Positions 27,503 through 35,901 of a stretch of 64,000 nt of DNA are shown piece after piece (position 1 is the stretch's first letter; each line of letters begins with the position of its first letter). The DNA is taken from contig NZ_QOWJ01000007.1 of the NCBI RefSeq assembly GCF_003332885.2, positions 186,001-250,000 of the forward strand. The letters run 5' to 3'. This stretch comes from Paracnuella aquatica. GTDB taxonomy: Bacteria > Bacteroidota > Bacteroidia > Chitinophagales > Chitinophagaceae. The notes under the pieces were generated by a model that made no database searches, was not told the origin of the DNA, and worked only from the letters and a program-made list of their open reading frames with translations. Position numbers and translations under genes: made by a program.

Positions 27503-28753
27503 TCAGCCCAAGGGCGCATTTTCCGGCTCCTTTCGATACAACAAACTGCTATCGCCATAACTCAAAAACCGGTAGTCCCTTTCCATTGCATGATCATACA
27601 CTTTGCGCCAGTCGGCGCCAATAAATGCGGCCACTAAAAGCAGCAGGGTGGATTGCGGCTGGTGAAAATTAGTGATCAGCGCCGCCGCCGACCGAAACCG
27701 GTAGCCCGGTACAATCAGCAAGCTGGTTTTGCAATACAGCACCGATTCATTTATACGATTCAGGTGCTGTACCAATGCCGCCAGGCTTTCTGTATAAGAA
27801 GTCGTTTCGTCCATTAAATTGTAGCACTCCCACTGATCCAGCCACAGTTCACTGGCACCGTCAAATTGTTGCCGCAACATTTTGACGCCAATCCAGTACA
27901 GGCTTTCCAGGGTGCGCAGCGATGTAGTGCCCGACGCCACAATTTGCCCCGCAGCAATCAATTGCTCCAGCGTGGCTTTGCTAACATGAAAATGCTCGGC
28001 GTGCATCTGGTGTTCGCCAATGGTTTCCGATTTTACCGGTTTAAATGTGCCGGCGCCCACATGCAGCGTCAGCGGTGCGGTGTGGATGCCTTTTTGCGCC
28101 AGTGCGCTAAACACTTCGGGAGTAAAATGCAGCGAAGCTGTTGGCGCCGCTACCGATCCCTGCTCCTGGCTAAAAATGGTTTGGTACCGCGTGGCATCAT
28201 CGGTTTGGGCCGCTCGTTTAATATATGGCGGCAGCGGAATGGCGCCGGCCTCGTGCAGTATTTCGGCAAAAGCCAGTTGGGCAGGATGCCATTCAAAGCC
28301 AATAACAAAATGTTGTCGCTGCTTATCTATATAATAGGCCTGCAGTTCCGCGCCGCCGGGCAGCTCTTTACGCAGCACCTGTCCGGGCTTCCATTTCGAT
28401 GCGCCGCCCACCATGCAGTTCCACTGCACCGTGCCGCTTTGCGCCAAAGCGCTTTCCATCGGTAGGTCGGTCGGCTCGAGGCAAAAAATCTCGATCACGC
28501 CACCCGTTGGTTTTTGAAACAGCAAGCGGGCTTCAATCACCCGCGTATTGTTTACCACCAGCGTAGCGCCATGTGGCAAGTGCTGCGGCAGGTTGTAAAA
28601 ATGATCGTCTTCAATTTTCCCACTTTTATACACCAGCAGCTTTGAATCGTCTCTTTTAGGCAGCGGAAAGGCGGCAATCCGTGGATCGGGGAGGTCGTAA
28701 GCGTATGCGTCAATCTTAATCGCTTCTGGCTTTATCTGCATGTAACTATTCAA
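27503..28753 (-). CDS. queA: S-adenosylmethionine:tRNA ribosyltransferase-isomerase
   Basis: 416 residues (412 if the in-frame ATG at 28741, MQIKPEAIKIDAYAYDLPDP, is used). It makes epoxyqueuosine from 7-aminomethyl-7-deazaguanine in tRNA. Family motifs are IAAFPLPKRDDSKLLVY, PHGATLVVNNTRVIEARLLF, HVGAGTFKPVKSETIGEHQM and LITNFHQPQSTLLLLVAAFI. It is longer than the usual 340-350 residues, with added sequence around 95-145, consistent with Bacteroidota forms as I recall them. It is divergent from mraZ across the DnaA-box region. Confidence 0.93.
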   Translation of the reverse strand: MNSYMQIKPEAIKIDAYAYDLPDPRIAAFPLPKRDDSKLLVYKSGKIEDDHFYNLPQHLPHGATLVVNNTRVIEARLLFQKPTGGVIEIFCLEPTDLPMESALAQSGTVQWNCMVGGASKWKPGQVLRKELPGGAELQAYYIDKQRQHFVIGFEWHPAQLAFAEILHEAGAIPLPPYIKRAAQTDDATRYQTIFSQEQGSVAAPTASLHFTPEVFSALAQKGIHTAPLTLHVGAGTFKPVKSETIGEHQMHAEHFHVSKATLEQLIAAGQIVASGTTSLRTLESLYWIGVKMLRQQFDGASELWLDQWECYNLMDETTSYTESLAALVQHLNRINESVLYCKTSLLIVPGYRFRSAAALITNFHQPQSTLLLLVAAFIGADWRKVYDHAMERDYRFLSYGDSSLLYRKEPENAPLG

Positions 28754-28769
28754 TTGGGCCTAAAAGGCG

Positions 28770-28777
28770 CAAACTTA
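28770..28777 (-). promoter_or_regulatory. -7 box of queA
   Basis: TAAGTTTG on the minus strand, exact match to TAnnTTTG, 17 bases before ATG 28753. The upstream (minus-strand) side is occupied by the DnaA boxes, and no TTTG -33 element is present. Confidence 0.5.
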
Positions 28778-28781
28778 TGCC

Positions 28782-28903
28782 TTGTGCACAACTTATGCAC
28801 AGTTATCCACATGCTATTCACATATACGCATAATGAAAAGTTATGTAAATGACGCGAAAGCCTTGCTCCGCAAGGGTTCTGAAACCGGGCATTTTGTGGA
28901 TAA
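28782..28903. promoter_or_regulatory. DnaA-box cluster between queA and mraZ
   Basis: Four nonamers in one orientation are spaced 10-11 bases apart: TTGTGCACA (28782), TTATGCACA (28793), TTATCCACA (28803, perfect consensus) and CTATTCACA (28814). A second perfect box, TGTGGATAA, lies in the opposite orientation at 28895-28903. The phased set sits on the same helix face. It could be a DnaA-controlled promoter region for queA or the dcw cluster, or part of a replication origin. Confidence 0.6.
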
Positions 28904-28932
28904 AAACAAAAATTCCAATCCCAATTCAGGAG

Positions 28933-28964
28933 TGGGAAATTGTGTTATTTTGTGTCAATCTTGG
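28933..28964 (+). promoter_or_regulatory. Candidate MraZ operator before mraZ
   Basis: TGGG (28933), TGTG (28941), TGTG (28951) and TTGG (28961) recur at 8-10 base steps just before the mraZ ATG (28990). MraZ proteins in other bacteria bind short G-rich repeats with 10-base spacing in their own promoter, so this is a plausible autoregulatory site. A TTATTTTG box (28944-28952 region) overlaps it. Confidence 0.4.
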
Positions 28965-28989
28965 ATGGTTTTCTCCCAAACAAACGCGA

Positions 28990-29454
28990 ATGACAGGTTT
29001 CCTCGGCGAATTTGAAGCAACCCTCGACTCCAAAGGTCGGTTTTTGCTCCCGGCAGGCTTTAAAAGGCAGCTGGCGGAGAGTGAAAATACGCGTTTTGTA
29101 GTCAACCGGGGCTTCGAAAAGTGCCTGAGCCTGTACACAATGGAAAGCTGGGAGCCCCTGTTTGCGCGGATCAAAACCCTCAACGATTTCGATCCGAAGG
29201 TTCGGGAGTTTCGCCGGTTTTTTCTCAACGGCGCCACCATCGTGGAGCCCGATTCGGCTGGCCGCTTGTTGTTGCCACCGAACTTGAAAGAGTACGCGGG
29301 GTTGGAAAAAGACATTGTGCTGGCATCGGCCGTGGACAAGATTGAGATTTGGGCAAAAGATAAATACCAGCAGTTCTTTGATAACTATTCGGCTGATGAT
29401 TTCAGTTCGCTGGCTTCGTCGGTAATGGCAGGAGGGGAGGGTAATAATGGCTAA
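28990..29454 (+). CDS. mraZ: Transcriptional regulator MraZ
   Basis: 154 residues from ATG 28990 (MTGFLGEFEATLDSKGRFLL). The frame is open further upstream, but that sequence lies in the regulatory region. Two AbrB/MraZ-type half-domains are visible: DSKGRFLLPAGFKRQL and DSAGRLLLPPNLKEY. MraZ is a DNA-binding ring protein that controls the dcw cluster it heads. Its stop overlaps the rsmH start by eight bases. Confidence 0.93.
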   Translation: MTGFLGEFEATLDSKGRFLLPAGFKRQLAESENTRFVVNRGFEKCLSLYTMESWEPLFARIKTLNDFDPKVREFRRFFLNGATIVEPDSAGRLLLPPNLKEYAGLEKDIVLASAVDKIEIWAKDKYQQFFDNYSADDFSSLASSVMAGGEGNNG

Positions 29455-30400
29455 AAAAAACAATAGCAAGGAAGTTGAATTGGAAGCATTGCCAGAGGCA
29501 TCCGACTATCATGTGCCGGTGCTGCTGCACGAAGTGGTAGAAGGTTTAGCCATCAAGCCGGATGGGGTTTACGTGGATTGCACTTTTGGTGGTGGTGGTC
29601 ATAGCAGGGCCATACTGGAGCAGCTTGGCCCCAACGGAAAATTGGTGGCGTTTGACCAGGATGAAGATGCGCGGCAAAACCTGCCCGACGATGAGCGGGT
29701 GCTGTTTGTGCCGCACAACTTTCGCCACCTCAAGCGCTTTTTGCAACTGCATGGCGTGATGCCGGTGGATGGCGTGCTGGCCGACCTGGGCGTGAGCAGT
29801 CACCAATTTGACCAGGCCGACCGTGGTTTCTCCACCCGCTTTGATGCCGACCTCGACATGCGCATGGACCGCCGCCAGGAGAAATCTGCTTTTCATGTGC
29901 TGAATACTTACGGTGAGGCACAGTTGCATAAGCTTTTTGAGCAATACGGCGAGGTTACCAACTCCCGAACGCTGGCCCGCACCATTGTGGAGGCCCGAAA
30001 AACGGGGCCCATCAAAACCATTGCTGGTTTTAAAACAGCGGTGCACAGCGTGGTAAAAGGCAATCCGAATAAATATTTCGCACAGGTGTTCCAGGCGCTG
30101 CGCATTGAAGTGAACGACGAATTGGGTGCCTTGCAGGAGCTGCTGGAGCAATTGCCGCAGGTAATAAAAAGCGGCGGCCGTGCGGCCATCATCACGTTTC
30201 ACTCGCTGGAAGACCGGCTGGTGAAATTGTTTTTTCGGGATGGTGGTTTTGAGCTGGAGGAAGATGAAATTTTTGGCGGTAAAAAAAGCATGAGTGCCTT
30301 TGAGCTGGTGAACAGAAAACCGGTTACAGCGACCGATGCTGAATTGAAATTGAATACCCGCAGCCGCAGCGCAAAACTGCGGGTTGCGGAACGAAAGTAA
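29447..30400 (+). CDS. rsmH: 16S rRNA (cytosine-1402-N4)-methyltransferase
   Basis: 317 residues that methylate N4 of C1402 in 16S rRNA. Motifs include HVPVLLHEVVEGLAIKPDGV, VDCTFGGGGHSRAILEQLG (SAM-binding), VLADLGVSSHQFD and the C-terminal GRAAIITFHSLEDRLVK. A Lys/Glu-rich N-terminal tail of about 22 residues precedes the domain. It is the second gene of the dcw cluster, translationally coupled to mraZ. Confidence 0.95.
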   Translation: MAKKNNSKEVELEALPEASDYHVPVLLHEVVEGLAIKPDGVYVDCTFGGGGHSRAILEQLGPNGKLVAFDQDEDARQNLPDDERVLFVPHNFRHLKRFLQLHGVMPVDGVLADLGVSSHQFDQADRGFSTRFDADLDMRMDRRQEKSAFHVLNTYGEAQLHKLFEQYGEVTNSRTLARTIVEARKTGPIKTIAGFKTAVHSVVKGNPNKYFAQVFQALRIEVNDELGALQELLEQLPQVIKSGGRAAIITFHSLEDRLVKLFFRDGGFELEEDEIFGGKKSMSAFELVNRKPVTATDAELKLNTRSRSAKLRVAERK

Positions 30401-30413
30401 GCTGTAAATAGCG

Positions 30414-30466
30414 AGCTATGAGCTGCGAGAAAAGTTGCACCATCTGCCTTCTCGAAACTCAAAGCT
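30414..30466. repeat. Word-hairpin in the rsmH-ftsL gap
   Basis: AGCTATGAGCTGCGAGAA (30414-30431) and TTCTCGAAACTCAAAGCT (30449-30466) pair in 15 of 18 positions. Related words (ACTCGAAACT) follow. No T-run. The ATGAGCTGCGAG wording recurs in the murE-mraY gap. Confidence 0.6.
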
Positions 30467-30486
30467 AAAAACTCGAAACTTAAAAA

Positions 30487-30816
30487 ATGCAACAAGCAAA
30501 AGCAGAAAAAAAAGTCCAGTTCTACTGGAAGAAGGTGCTCAACTACCAGTCGGTAGTCAAGCAGATCCCTTTCTTCCTGTTTCTGGCGTTGCTTGCTGTG
30601 ATCTATATCTACAATGGACACCGTGCTGATAAAACGGAGCGTGCCATTAGCAAGACAACAAAGGAATTGAAAGAGCTGCAATACGAATTTAAAACGGTGA
30701 AAGGCGATGTGTTGTTTCGCAGCCGCCAAAGCGAGCTGGTGAAAGCCGTGGAGCCGTTGGGATTGAAAGAATTGACCACCGCACCGGTGGTGTTGGTGGA
30801 TAGCAGTGGTGAGTAG
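30487..30816 (+). CDS. ftsL: FtsL-like cell division protein
   Basis: 109 residues of the Bacteroidota FtsL-like type: a short basic cytoplasmic tail (MQQAKAEKKVQFYWKKVLNY), one membrane helix (IPFFLFLALLAVIYIY), then a coiled coil (ERAISKTTKELKELQYEFKT). Its position between rsmH and ftsI is the usual ftsL slot. It should act in the periplasm as part of the FtsQ-FtsB-FtsL complex that activates FtsW/FtsI. Confidence 0.88.
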   Translation: MQQAKAEKKVQFYWKKVLNYQSVVKQIPFFLFLALLAVIYIYNGHRADKTERAISKTTKELKELQYEFKTVKGDVLFRSRQSELVKAVEPLGLKELTTAPVVLVDSSGE

Positions 30817-30938
30817 TTGATTTACGATTGACGATTTGGATTTACGATTGGGCTTGCAACAAAAGACTGTTGCCCTTTTTGAAATCCGTTTTCAGTTGAA
30901 AACAAATCGTACATCGTAAATCCCAAATCGTAAATCAA
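30817..30938. repeat. Word-hairpin in the ftsL-ftsI gap, GATTTACGATT type
   Basis: TTGATTTACGATT at the left end (from 30817) is matched exactly by AATCGTAAATCAA at the right end (30926-30938). More copies fill both arms (GACGATTTGG, ATTTACGATTG; AATCGTACATCGTAAATC). It fills the whole gap between two operon genes with no T-run. Related words occur at 46223-46308, 54800-54841 and 61835-61934. Confidence 0.8.
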
Positions 30939-30940
30939 TA

Positions 30941-33049
30941 ATGGAGGTAAAAAGCGACATACTGTGGCGGGTGTATTTGAGCTTTATCGGCATTGGCGTG
31001 CTGAGCCTGCTCGTGCTGGGTCGTGCCTTTTACATTCAGCAAGTGCAGGGCGATTATTGGCGCGGCATGTCGGACAGTTTGCACCAGAAATTTGTAACCC
31101 TCGATGCAGAGCGGGGTACCATTTACAGTGAGGACGGCGAAATGCTTTCGACGTCCATTCCGTATTTCGACATTTACATGGACTTTGGTGCCGAAGGCCT
31201 GCGCGATAAAAGCGGCAAGCGTTTCCGCGATAACATCGATTCGCTTGCATGGCATCTTTCGGCCCTGTTCGATGATAAATCAGTGGGCACTTACAAGCGG
31301 GAGTTGCAGTTGGCCTACAACCAAAAGAACCGTTATTATTTAATCAAAAAAGGCCTGTCGTTCGACCAGTATAAAACCTTCCGCGAATTTCCGTTGGTGC
31401 GCATGGGCCGCAACCGCAGCGGTGTTATTGCCGAAGTAAAAACCAGGCGCCTCAACCCCTTTGGTTTATTGGCAAAACGCACCATCGGCCTGGCCCGCGA
31501 AAACGCACAGAATGTAGGCCTGGAGCGGACTTACGATACTTTGTTGAAAGGTTCTACCGGCCATCGGCTGGTGCGCTTTTTAGCAGGCGGCGCATTTGTG
31601 CCGGTAAACGGGTATGAGATTGAACCGGAGAATGGTAAAGACATCATCACAACGCTTGATGTAACCGTGCAGGACATTGCCGAAAACGCATTGATGAAAA
31701 TGATGGTGGAAAGCGAAGGGCAGCATGGCACCTGCGTGGTAATGGAAACGGCCACCGGTAAAATAAAAGCCATTGCTAATCTCGGTCGCACAAAAGACGG
31801 CACGTATGATGAAAACCTGAACTACGCTTTGCAAACCACTGAGCCGGGTTCTACCATTAAGTTGGCTACACTGCTGGCGGTGCTGGAAGGCGGTCATACT
31901 AAAATAAATGAAGCAGTGGAAGTGGGTACTTCCGGCAATGCATATGTGGCGGTGCGCAATGTTACCGATGCCGAACGTTCGCCAAAAGCAGTGCTGACGG
32001 TGCGTGAAGCTTTTGCACACAGCTCCAATGTGGGTATGGCCAAACTGGCCTACAAAGCGTTTGCAACCAACCCCGATGAATTCAAAGATTACCTCAAAAA
32101 ATTTCACCTCGATCGCAAAACGGGTATTGGCCTGGTAGGCGAAGAGGCGCCGTTGCTGCCTCGTTGGAAACGCAACAAAGAAGGTTTGCACGCCATGCTC
32201 ACCATGTCGTTTGGCTACGCTATTGAAGTAAGCCCGCTGCAAACACTGATGTTGTACAATGCTATTGCAAACGAGGGCAAAATGATGCGCCCTTACCTGG
32301 TGAACACCATCAAAAGCGATGGCGTTGCGGTAAAACATTTTGAACCCGAGGTATTGGATGATGCCATCTGCAAACCCGAAACCGTTGCAGCTGCACGGGC
32401 TTCGATGGAAGCAGTAATCACCGAAGGAACCGGTAAAAATGTGTTTGCCGATATGCCATTCCCGGTGGCTGGCAAAACCGGCACAGCGCATTTTGCCGGC
32501 GGCAATATCAAATACTACGATGGCGTGTACCAGGCATCTTTTGTAGGTTATTTCCCGGCCGATAAACCGGAATATTCCTGCATTGTGGTGATCAAAACAA
32601 AGCCGCATGCAGCCATACACTACGGTGGACAGTTAGCTGCGCCGGTGTTTAAAGAAGTGGCTACTAAGATGTACGCAAGCTTTGTACAAAAAAAGAAAGT
32701 AACGCCCCTAGAGGTGGTGCCCGATAGTGCGCAGTATGCTTATGCAGGCTATGCCCCAGAAGTATCGCAGGTGTTGAAACAAACCGGCCTGCGCTATACC
32801 GACTCGGCCGGCCCTGCTGAGTGGACCCGTGCAGTAACCGTGAATAATAAGCCGGTAATAAAACCGGTGCCTGCAGGTAAAAAGAAAGTGCCTGATACCC
32901 GCAACATGGCGCTGCGCGATGCGCTGTACCTGCTCGAAAACGAAGGACTGAAAGTGGCGGTAAAAGGGCGGGGCAAAGTAGTGGCGCAGAACATTGCACC
33001 CGGCACACCGGTAACGAAAAACCAAACGATCACCATTGTATTGAACTGA
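30941..33049 (+). CDS. ftsI: Division transpeptidase PBP3 with PASTA domain
   Basis: 702 residues. A short cytoplasmic end and one membrane helix (VYLSFIGIGVLSLLVLGRAF) lead to a periplasmic dimerisation region and a class B PBP transpeptidase domain. The catalytic triad motifs are all visible: S304-x-x-K307 (GSTIKL), S361-S-N363 (HSSNVG) and K512-T-G514 (AGKTGTAHF). A single C-terminal PASTA-like domain follows (ALRDALYLLENEGLKVAVKG, then GTPVTKNQTITIVLN), like SpoVD-type proteins. It cross-links septal peptidoglycan with FtsW. Confidence 0.95.
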   Translation: MEVKSDILWRVYLSFIGIGVLSLLVLGRAFYIQQVQGDYWRGMSDSLHQKFVTLDAERGTIYSEDGEMLSTSIPYFDIYMDFGAEGLRDKSGKRFRDNIDSLAWHLSALFDDKSVGTYKRELQLAYNQKNRYYLIKKGLSFDQYKTFREFPLVRMGRNRSGVIAEVKTRRLNPFGLLAKRTIGLARENAQNVGLERTYDTLLKGSTGHRLVRFLAGGAFVPVNGYEIEPENGKDIITTLDVTVQDIAENALMKMMVESEGQHGTCVVMETATGKIKAIANLGRTKDGTYDENLNYALQTTEPGSTIKLATLLAVLEGGHTKINEAVEVGTSGNAYVAVRNVTDAERSPKAVLTVREAFAHSSNVGMAKLAYKAFATNPDEFKDYLKKFHLDRKTGIGLVGEEAPLLPRWKRNKEGLHAMLTMSFGYAIEVSPLQTLMLYNAIANEGKMMRPYLVNTIKSDGVAVKHFEPEVLDDAICKPETVAAARASMEAVITEGTGKNVFADMPFPVAGKTGTAHFAGGNIKYYDGVYQASFVGYFPADKPEYSCIVVIKTKPHAAIHYGGQLAAPVFKEVATKMYASFVQKKKVTPLEVVPDSAQYAYAGYAPEVSQVLKQTGLRYTDSAGPAEWTRAVTVNNKPVIKPVPAGKKKVPDTRNMALRDALYLLENEGLKVAVKGRGKVVAQNIAPGTPVTKNQTITIVLN

Positions 33050-33050
33050 T

Positions 33051-34517
33051 TTGAAAAGACTTTCTGACATATTATACGGCGTTCACCTCGAAGCGGTTTC
33101 GGGTAGCACTGACGTGGAAGTGCGGGACGTGCAGATCGACTCCCGTGCGGTTCAGTCGGGTGCCCTGTTTATTGCCGTAAAAGGTGTTGCCGCCGATGGC
33201 CATCGCTTTATTGATGGCGCAATTGAAGGTGGTGCTGTGGCAGTGGTTTGCGAAGCCATGCCGCAAACTTTACAGCCGCAGGTTACTTATGTGCAGGTGC
33301 GCAATAGTGCCGAAGCGGCGGGGCAAATGGCCCATACGTTTTATGGCGCGCCTTCCAACAAAATGAAGTTGGTGGGTGTGACGGGCACCAATGGAAAAAC
33401 CACCATTGCCACGCTGTTGTATAAATTATTTACCGGTCTCGGTTATACCTGCGGGTTAGTGAGCACGGTGGAAAACATCATTGCCGGAAATATCATTCCT
33501 TCCACACATACCACACCCGATGCGGTAAAGCTCAATGCGCTGCTGGCGCAAATGGCAGCGGCGGGCTGCACACATGTGTTTATGGAAGTAAGCTCGCATG
33601 CCGTGCACCAGCACCGCATCGCAGGTTTGCATTTTACCGGCGCCCTGTTTAGCAACATTACCCACGACCACCTCGATTACCACAAAACCTTTGACGAATA
33701 CATCAAGGCAAAAAAAGGCTTCTTCGACGGGTTGCGTGCAGATGCATTTGCCATCACCAACCTCGACGATAAACGCGGCATGGTGATGTTGCAAAACACC
33801 GCTGCCCGCAAGCTTACATACAGCCTGCGCACTGTGGCCGATTTCAAAGGAAAAATTTTGGAAAACGGGCTGGCGGGTTTGGTGATGACGGTGAACGAGC
33901 AGGAAGTGCATTTCCGCCTCATTGGTGAGTTCAATGCATACAACATTTTAGCTGTGTATGGTGCGGCCATCAGTCTTGATGAAGACAAGCTGGAAGTGCT
34001 GCAGGTATTGAGCAATCTTACCGGTGCCGAAGGCCGTTTTGATTATATGATCTCGCCAAACGAAGGTGTGATCGGGATTGTGGATTATGCGCATACGCCG
34101 GACGCATTGCTGAATGTGCTGGCTACCATCAACAAATTGCGCAGCGGCGAAGAGCAGGTAATTACTGTTGTGGGCTGTGGCGGCGACCGCGATAAAACAA
34201 AGCGCCCAGTGATGGGTGAGGTAGCCACCGAACACAGCAACCGCGTCATTTTTACTTCCGACAATCCGCGCAGCGAAGACCCTGCACAGATCCTTGCGGA
34301 TATGGAAACAGGATTGAACACTGCGGCGCGGCGCAAAACACTGTCCATCGCTGACCGTAAGCAGGCTATTAAAACAGCCGTTACTATGGCCGGGCCAAAA
34401 GATATTTTACTGATTGCTGGCAAAGGCCACGAAAAGTATCAGGAGATCAATGGGGTGAAGACACATTTCGACGACAAAGAAGTGTTGTGGGAATTATTTA
34501 GAGAATTAGAGAAGTGA
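33051..34517 (+). CDS. murE: UDP-MurNAc-tripeptide synthetase
   Basis: 488 residues beginning with TTG at 33051, one base after the ftsI stop. No ATG is near, and the encoded start LKRLSDILYGVHLEAVSGST aligns with the normal MurE N-terminus, so the TTG is needed. Motifs: QIDSRAVQSGALFIAVKG (UDP-binding), GTNGKTT (112-118), and DNPRSEDP, which in MurE marks use of meso-diaminopimelate. It adds the third peptide residue to the precursor in the cytoplasm. The close junction suggests coupling to ftsI. Confidence 0.95.
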   Translation: MKRLSDILYGVHLEAVSGSTDVEVRDVQIDSRAVQSGALFIAVKGVAADGHRFIDGAIEGGAVAVVCEAMPQTLQPQVTYVQVRNSAEAAGQMAHTFYGAPSNKMKLVGVTGTNGKTTIATLLYKLFTGLGYTCGLVSTVENIIAGNIIPSTHTTPDAVKLNALLAQMAAAGCTHVFMEVSSHAVHQHRIAGLHFTGALFSNITHDHLDYHKTFDEYIKAKKGFFDGLRADAFAITNLDDKRGMVMLQNTAARKLTYSLRTVADFKGKILENGLAGLVMTVNEQEVHFRLIGEFNAYNILAVYGAAISLDEDKLEVLQVLSNLTGAEGRFDYMISPNEGVIGIVDYAHTPDALLNVLATINKLRSGEEQVITVVGCGGDRDKTKRPVMGEVATEHSNRVIFTSDNPRSEDPAQILADMETGLNTAARRKTLSIADRKQAIKTAVTMAGPKDILLIAGKGHEKYQEINGVKTHFDDKEVLWELFRELEK

Positions 34518-34582
34518 GCTTCGAGTTACGAACTATGAGTAGATGTTTACTCTAGGCTCGCAGCTAATCACTCATAGTTTGC
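34517..34582. repeat. Word-hairpin in the murE-mraY gap
   Basis: CGAACTATGAGT (34530-34541) and ACTCATAGTTTG (34571-34582) pair in 11 of 12 positions. GAGCTTCGAG and CTCGCAGC extend the arms. No T-run. The wording matches the rsmH-ftsL hairpin. Confidence 0.6.
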
Positions 34583-34608
34583 AAGAACAACAAAGAACAA
34601 AGAGCTGA

Positions 34609-35886
34609 ATGTTATATCACTTATTTGAATGGCTGCGCAATGAAGGAATCAGTTTCCCCGGAAGCGAAGTATTTCGTTTCATCACCTTCCGGGTGCTGGT
34701 GGCGGTGTTGTTGTCGCTGTTCATCACAACGGTTTATGGCAAGCGCCTCATCAACCTGCTTGTAAATATGCAGATTGGTGAAAGCGTTCGCGACCTGGGC
34801 CTGGCGGGCGAACAACATAAAAAAGGAACGCCTACAATGGGCGGTATCATCATTATCCTGGCGATACTCATTCCAACGCTGCTGCTGGCAAATTTGGAAA
34901 AAGTATACATCCGCCTGATGATTGTAAGCACGGTGTGGCTGGGTGTGATTGGTTTTATTGACGATTACCTGAAACTGAAAGCAAAGAAGATTGCACTCGA
35001 ACGTGGCGAGAAATATAAAAAGACCGATGCAGATGGATTGGCTGGTTGGTTTAAGATTCTTGGCCAGGTGGGTTTGGGTGTGATCATTGGTGCTACGCTT
35101 TATTTCAACGACAACGTAAAAATATTTCGCGAGTACCAGGGCACCAATCCGCCGGCAAATGCAGAAGTGATCCGGGTTAGGGTAAACGATAAAGAGAAAG
35201 TATTAGTAAAGGCGGAAGATCCCATCACTACCATTCCGTTTGTAAAGTCGCATGAGTTCAATTATTCCAAGCTCCTGCCAGAAGGGCTGCGTCCTTACTC
35301 TTGGGTGCTGTTTATTGGGATCGTGATTTTCATCATTACGGCAGTGTCAAATGGGTCGAACATAACGGATGGATTGGATGGTTTGGCGACGGGAACATCA
35401 GCGTTGATCGGTGTGTGTCTGGGCATATTTGCCTACGCAAGTGGCAACGTGTTTTTTGCCGATTACCTCAACATAATGTACATCCCCAACCTTGGCGAAC
35501 TGTCCATTTTTATTGGGGCCATGATTGGGGCTTGTGTGGGTTTCCTGTGGTACAATTCGTTCCCGGCGCAGGTGTTTATGGGCGATACGGGTTCGTTGAC
35601 TTTGGGCGGCATCATTGCAGCATTGGCCATCATCGTGCACAAAGAACTGTTGATCCCGATTTTCTGCGGGGTGTTCCTCGTAGAGAATTTAAGCGTGGTA
35701 ATGCAGGTGAGTTATTTTAAATACACCAAAAGAAAATATGGTGAAGGCAGGCGGATTTTTTTAATGAGCCCGCTGCACCACCATTATCAAAAGAAAGGAT
35801 ATCACGAAGCGAAGATTGTAACAAGGTTTTGGATCGTAACGCTGCTTTGTGTGGTGTTTGCCATCGTTACGCTGAAGCTTAGATAA
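34609..35886 (+). CDS. mraY: Phospho-N-acetylmuramoyl-pentapeptide transferase
   Basis: 425 residues. An integral membrane enzyme that makes lipid I. Motifs: [58 protein letters not shown] and [12 protein letters not shown]. It is longer than the usual 360 residues because of an extra region of about 60 residues ([20 protein letters not shown] and onwards) between two helices; I recall such an insertion from Bacteroidota MraY proteins. About ten membrane helices. Dcw cluster member. Confidence 0.95.
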   Translation: MLYHLFEWLRNEGISFPGSEVFRFITFRVLVAVLLSLFITTVYGKRLINLLVNMQIGESVRDLGLAGEQHKKGTPTMGGIIIILAILIPTLLLANLEKVYIRLMIVSTVWLGVIGFIDDYLKLKAKKIALERGEKYKKTDADGLAGWFKILGQVGLGVIIGATLYFNDNVKIFREYQGTNPPANAEVIRVRVNDKEKVLVKAEDPITTIPFVKSHEFNYSKLLPEGLRPYSWVLFIGIVIFIITAVSNGSNITDGLDGLATGTSALIGVCLGIFAYASGNVFFADYLNIMYIPNLGELSIFIGAMIGACVGFLWYNSFPAQVFMGDTGSLTLGGIIAALAIIVHKELLIPIFCGVFLVENLSVVMQVSYFKYTKRKYGEGRRIFLMSPLHHHYQKKGYHEAKIVTRFWIVTLLCVVFAIVTLKLR

Positions 35887-35901
35887 AAACATCCGGATTA
35901 A

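Noticed and set aside
28782-28903. Calling the DnaA-box cluster oriC
   Set aside because: No skew data, no clear unwinding element and no dnaA, dnaN or rpmH-type neighbours; only the boxes themselves are supported.
31580-32620. Minus-strand frame of 346 residues opposite ftsI
   Set aside because: Shadow; all three PBP catalytic motifs are intact in the other frame.
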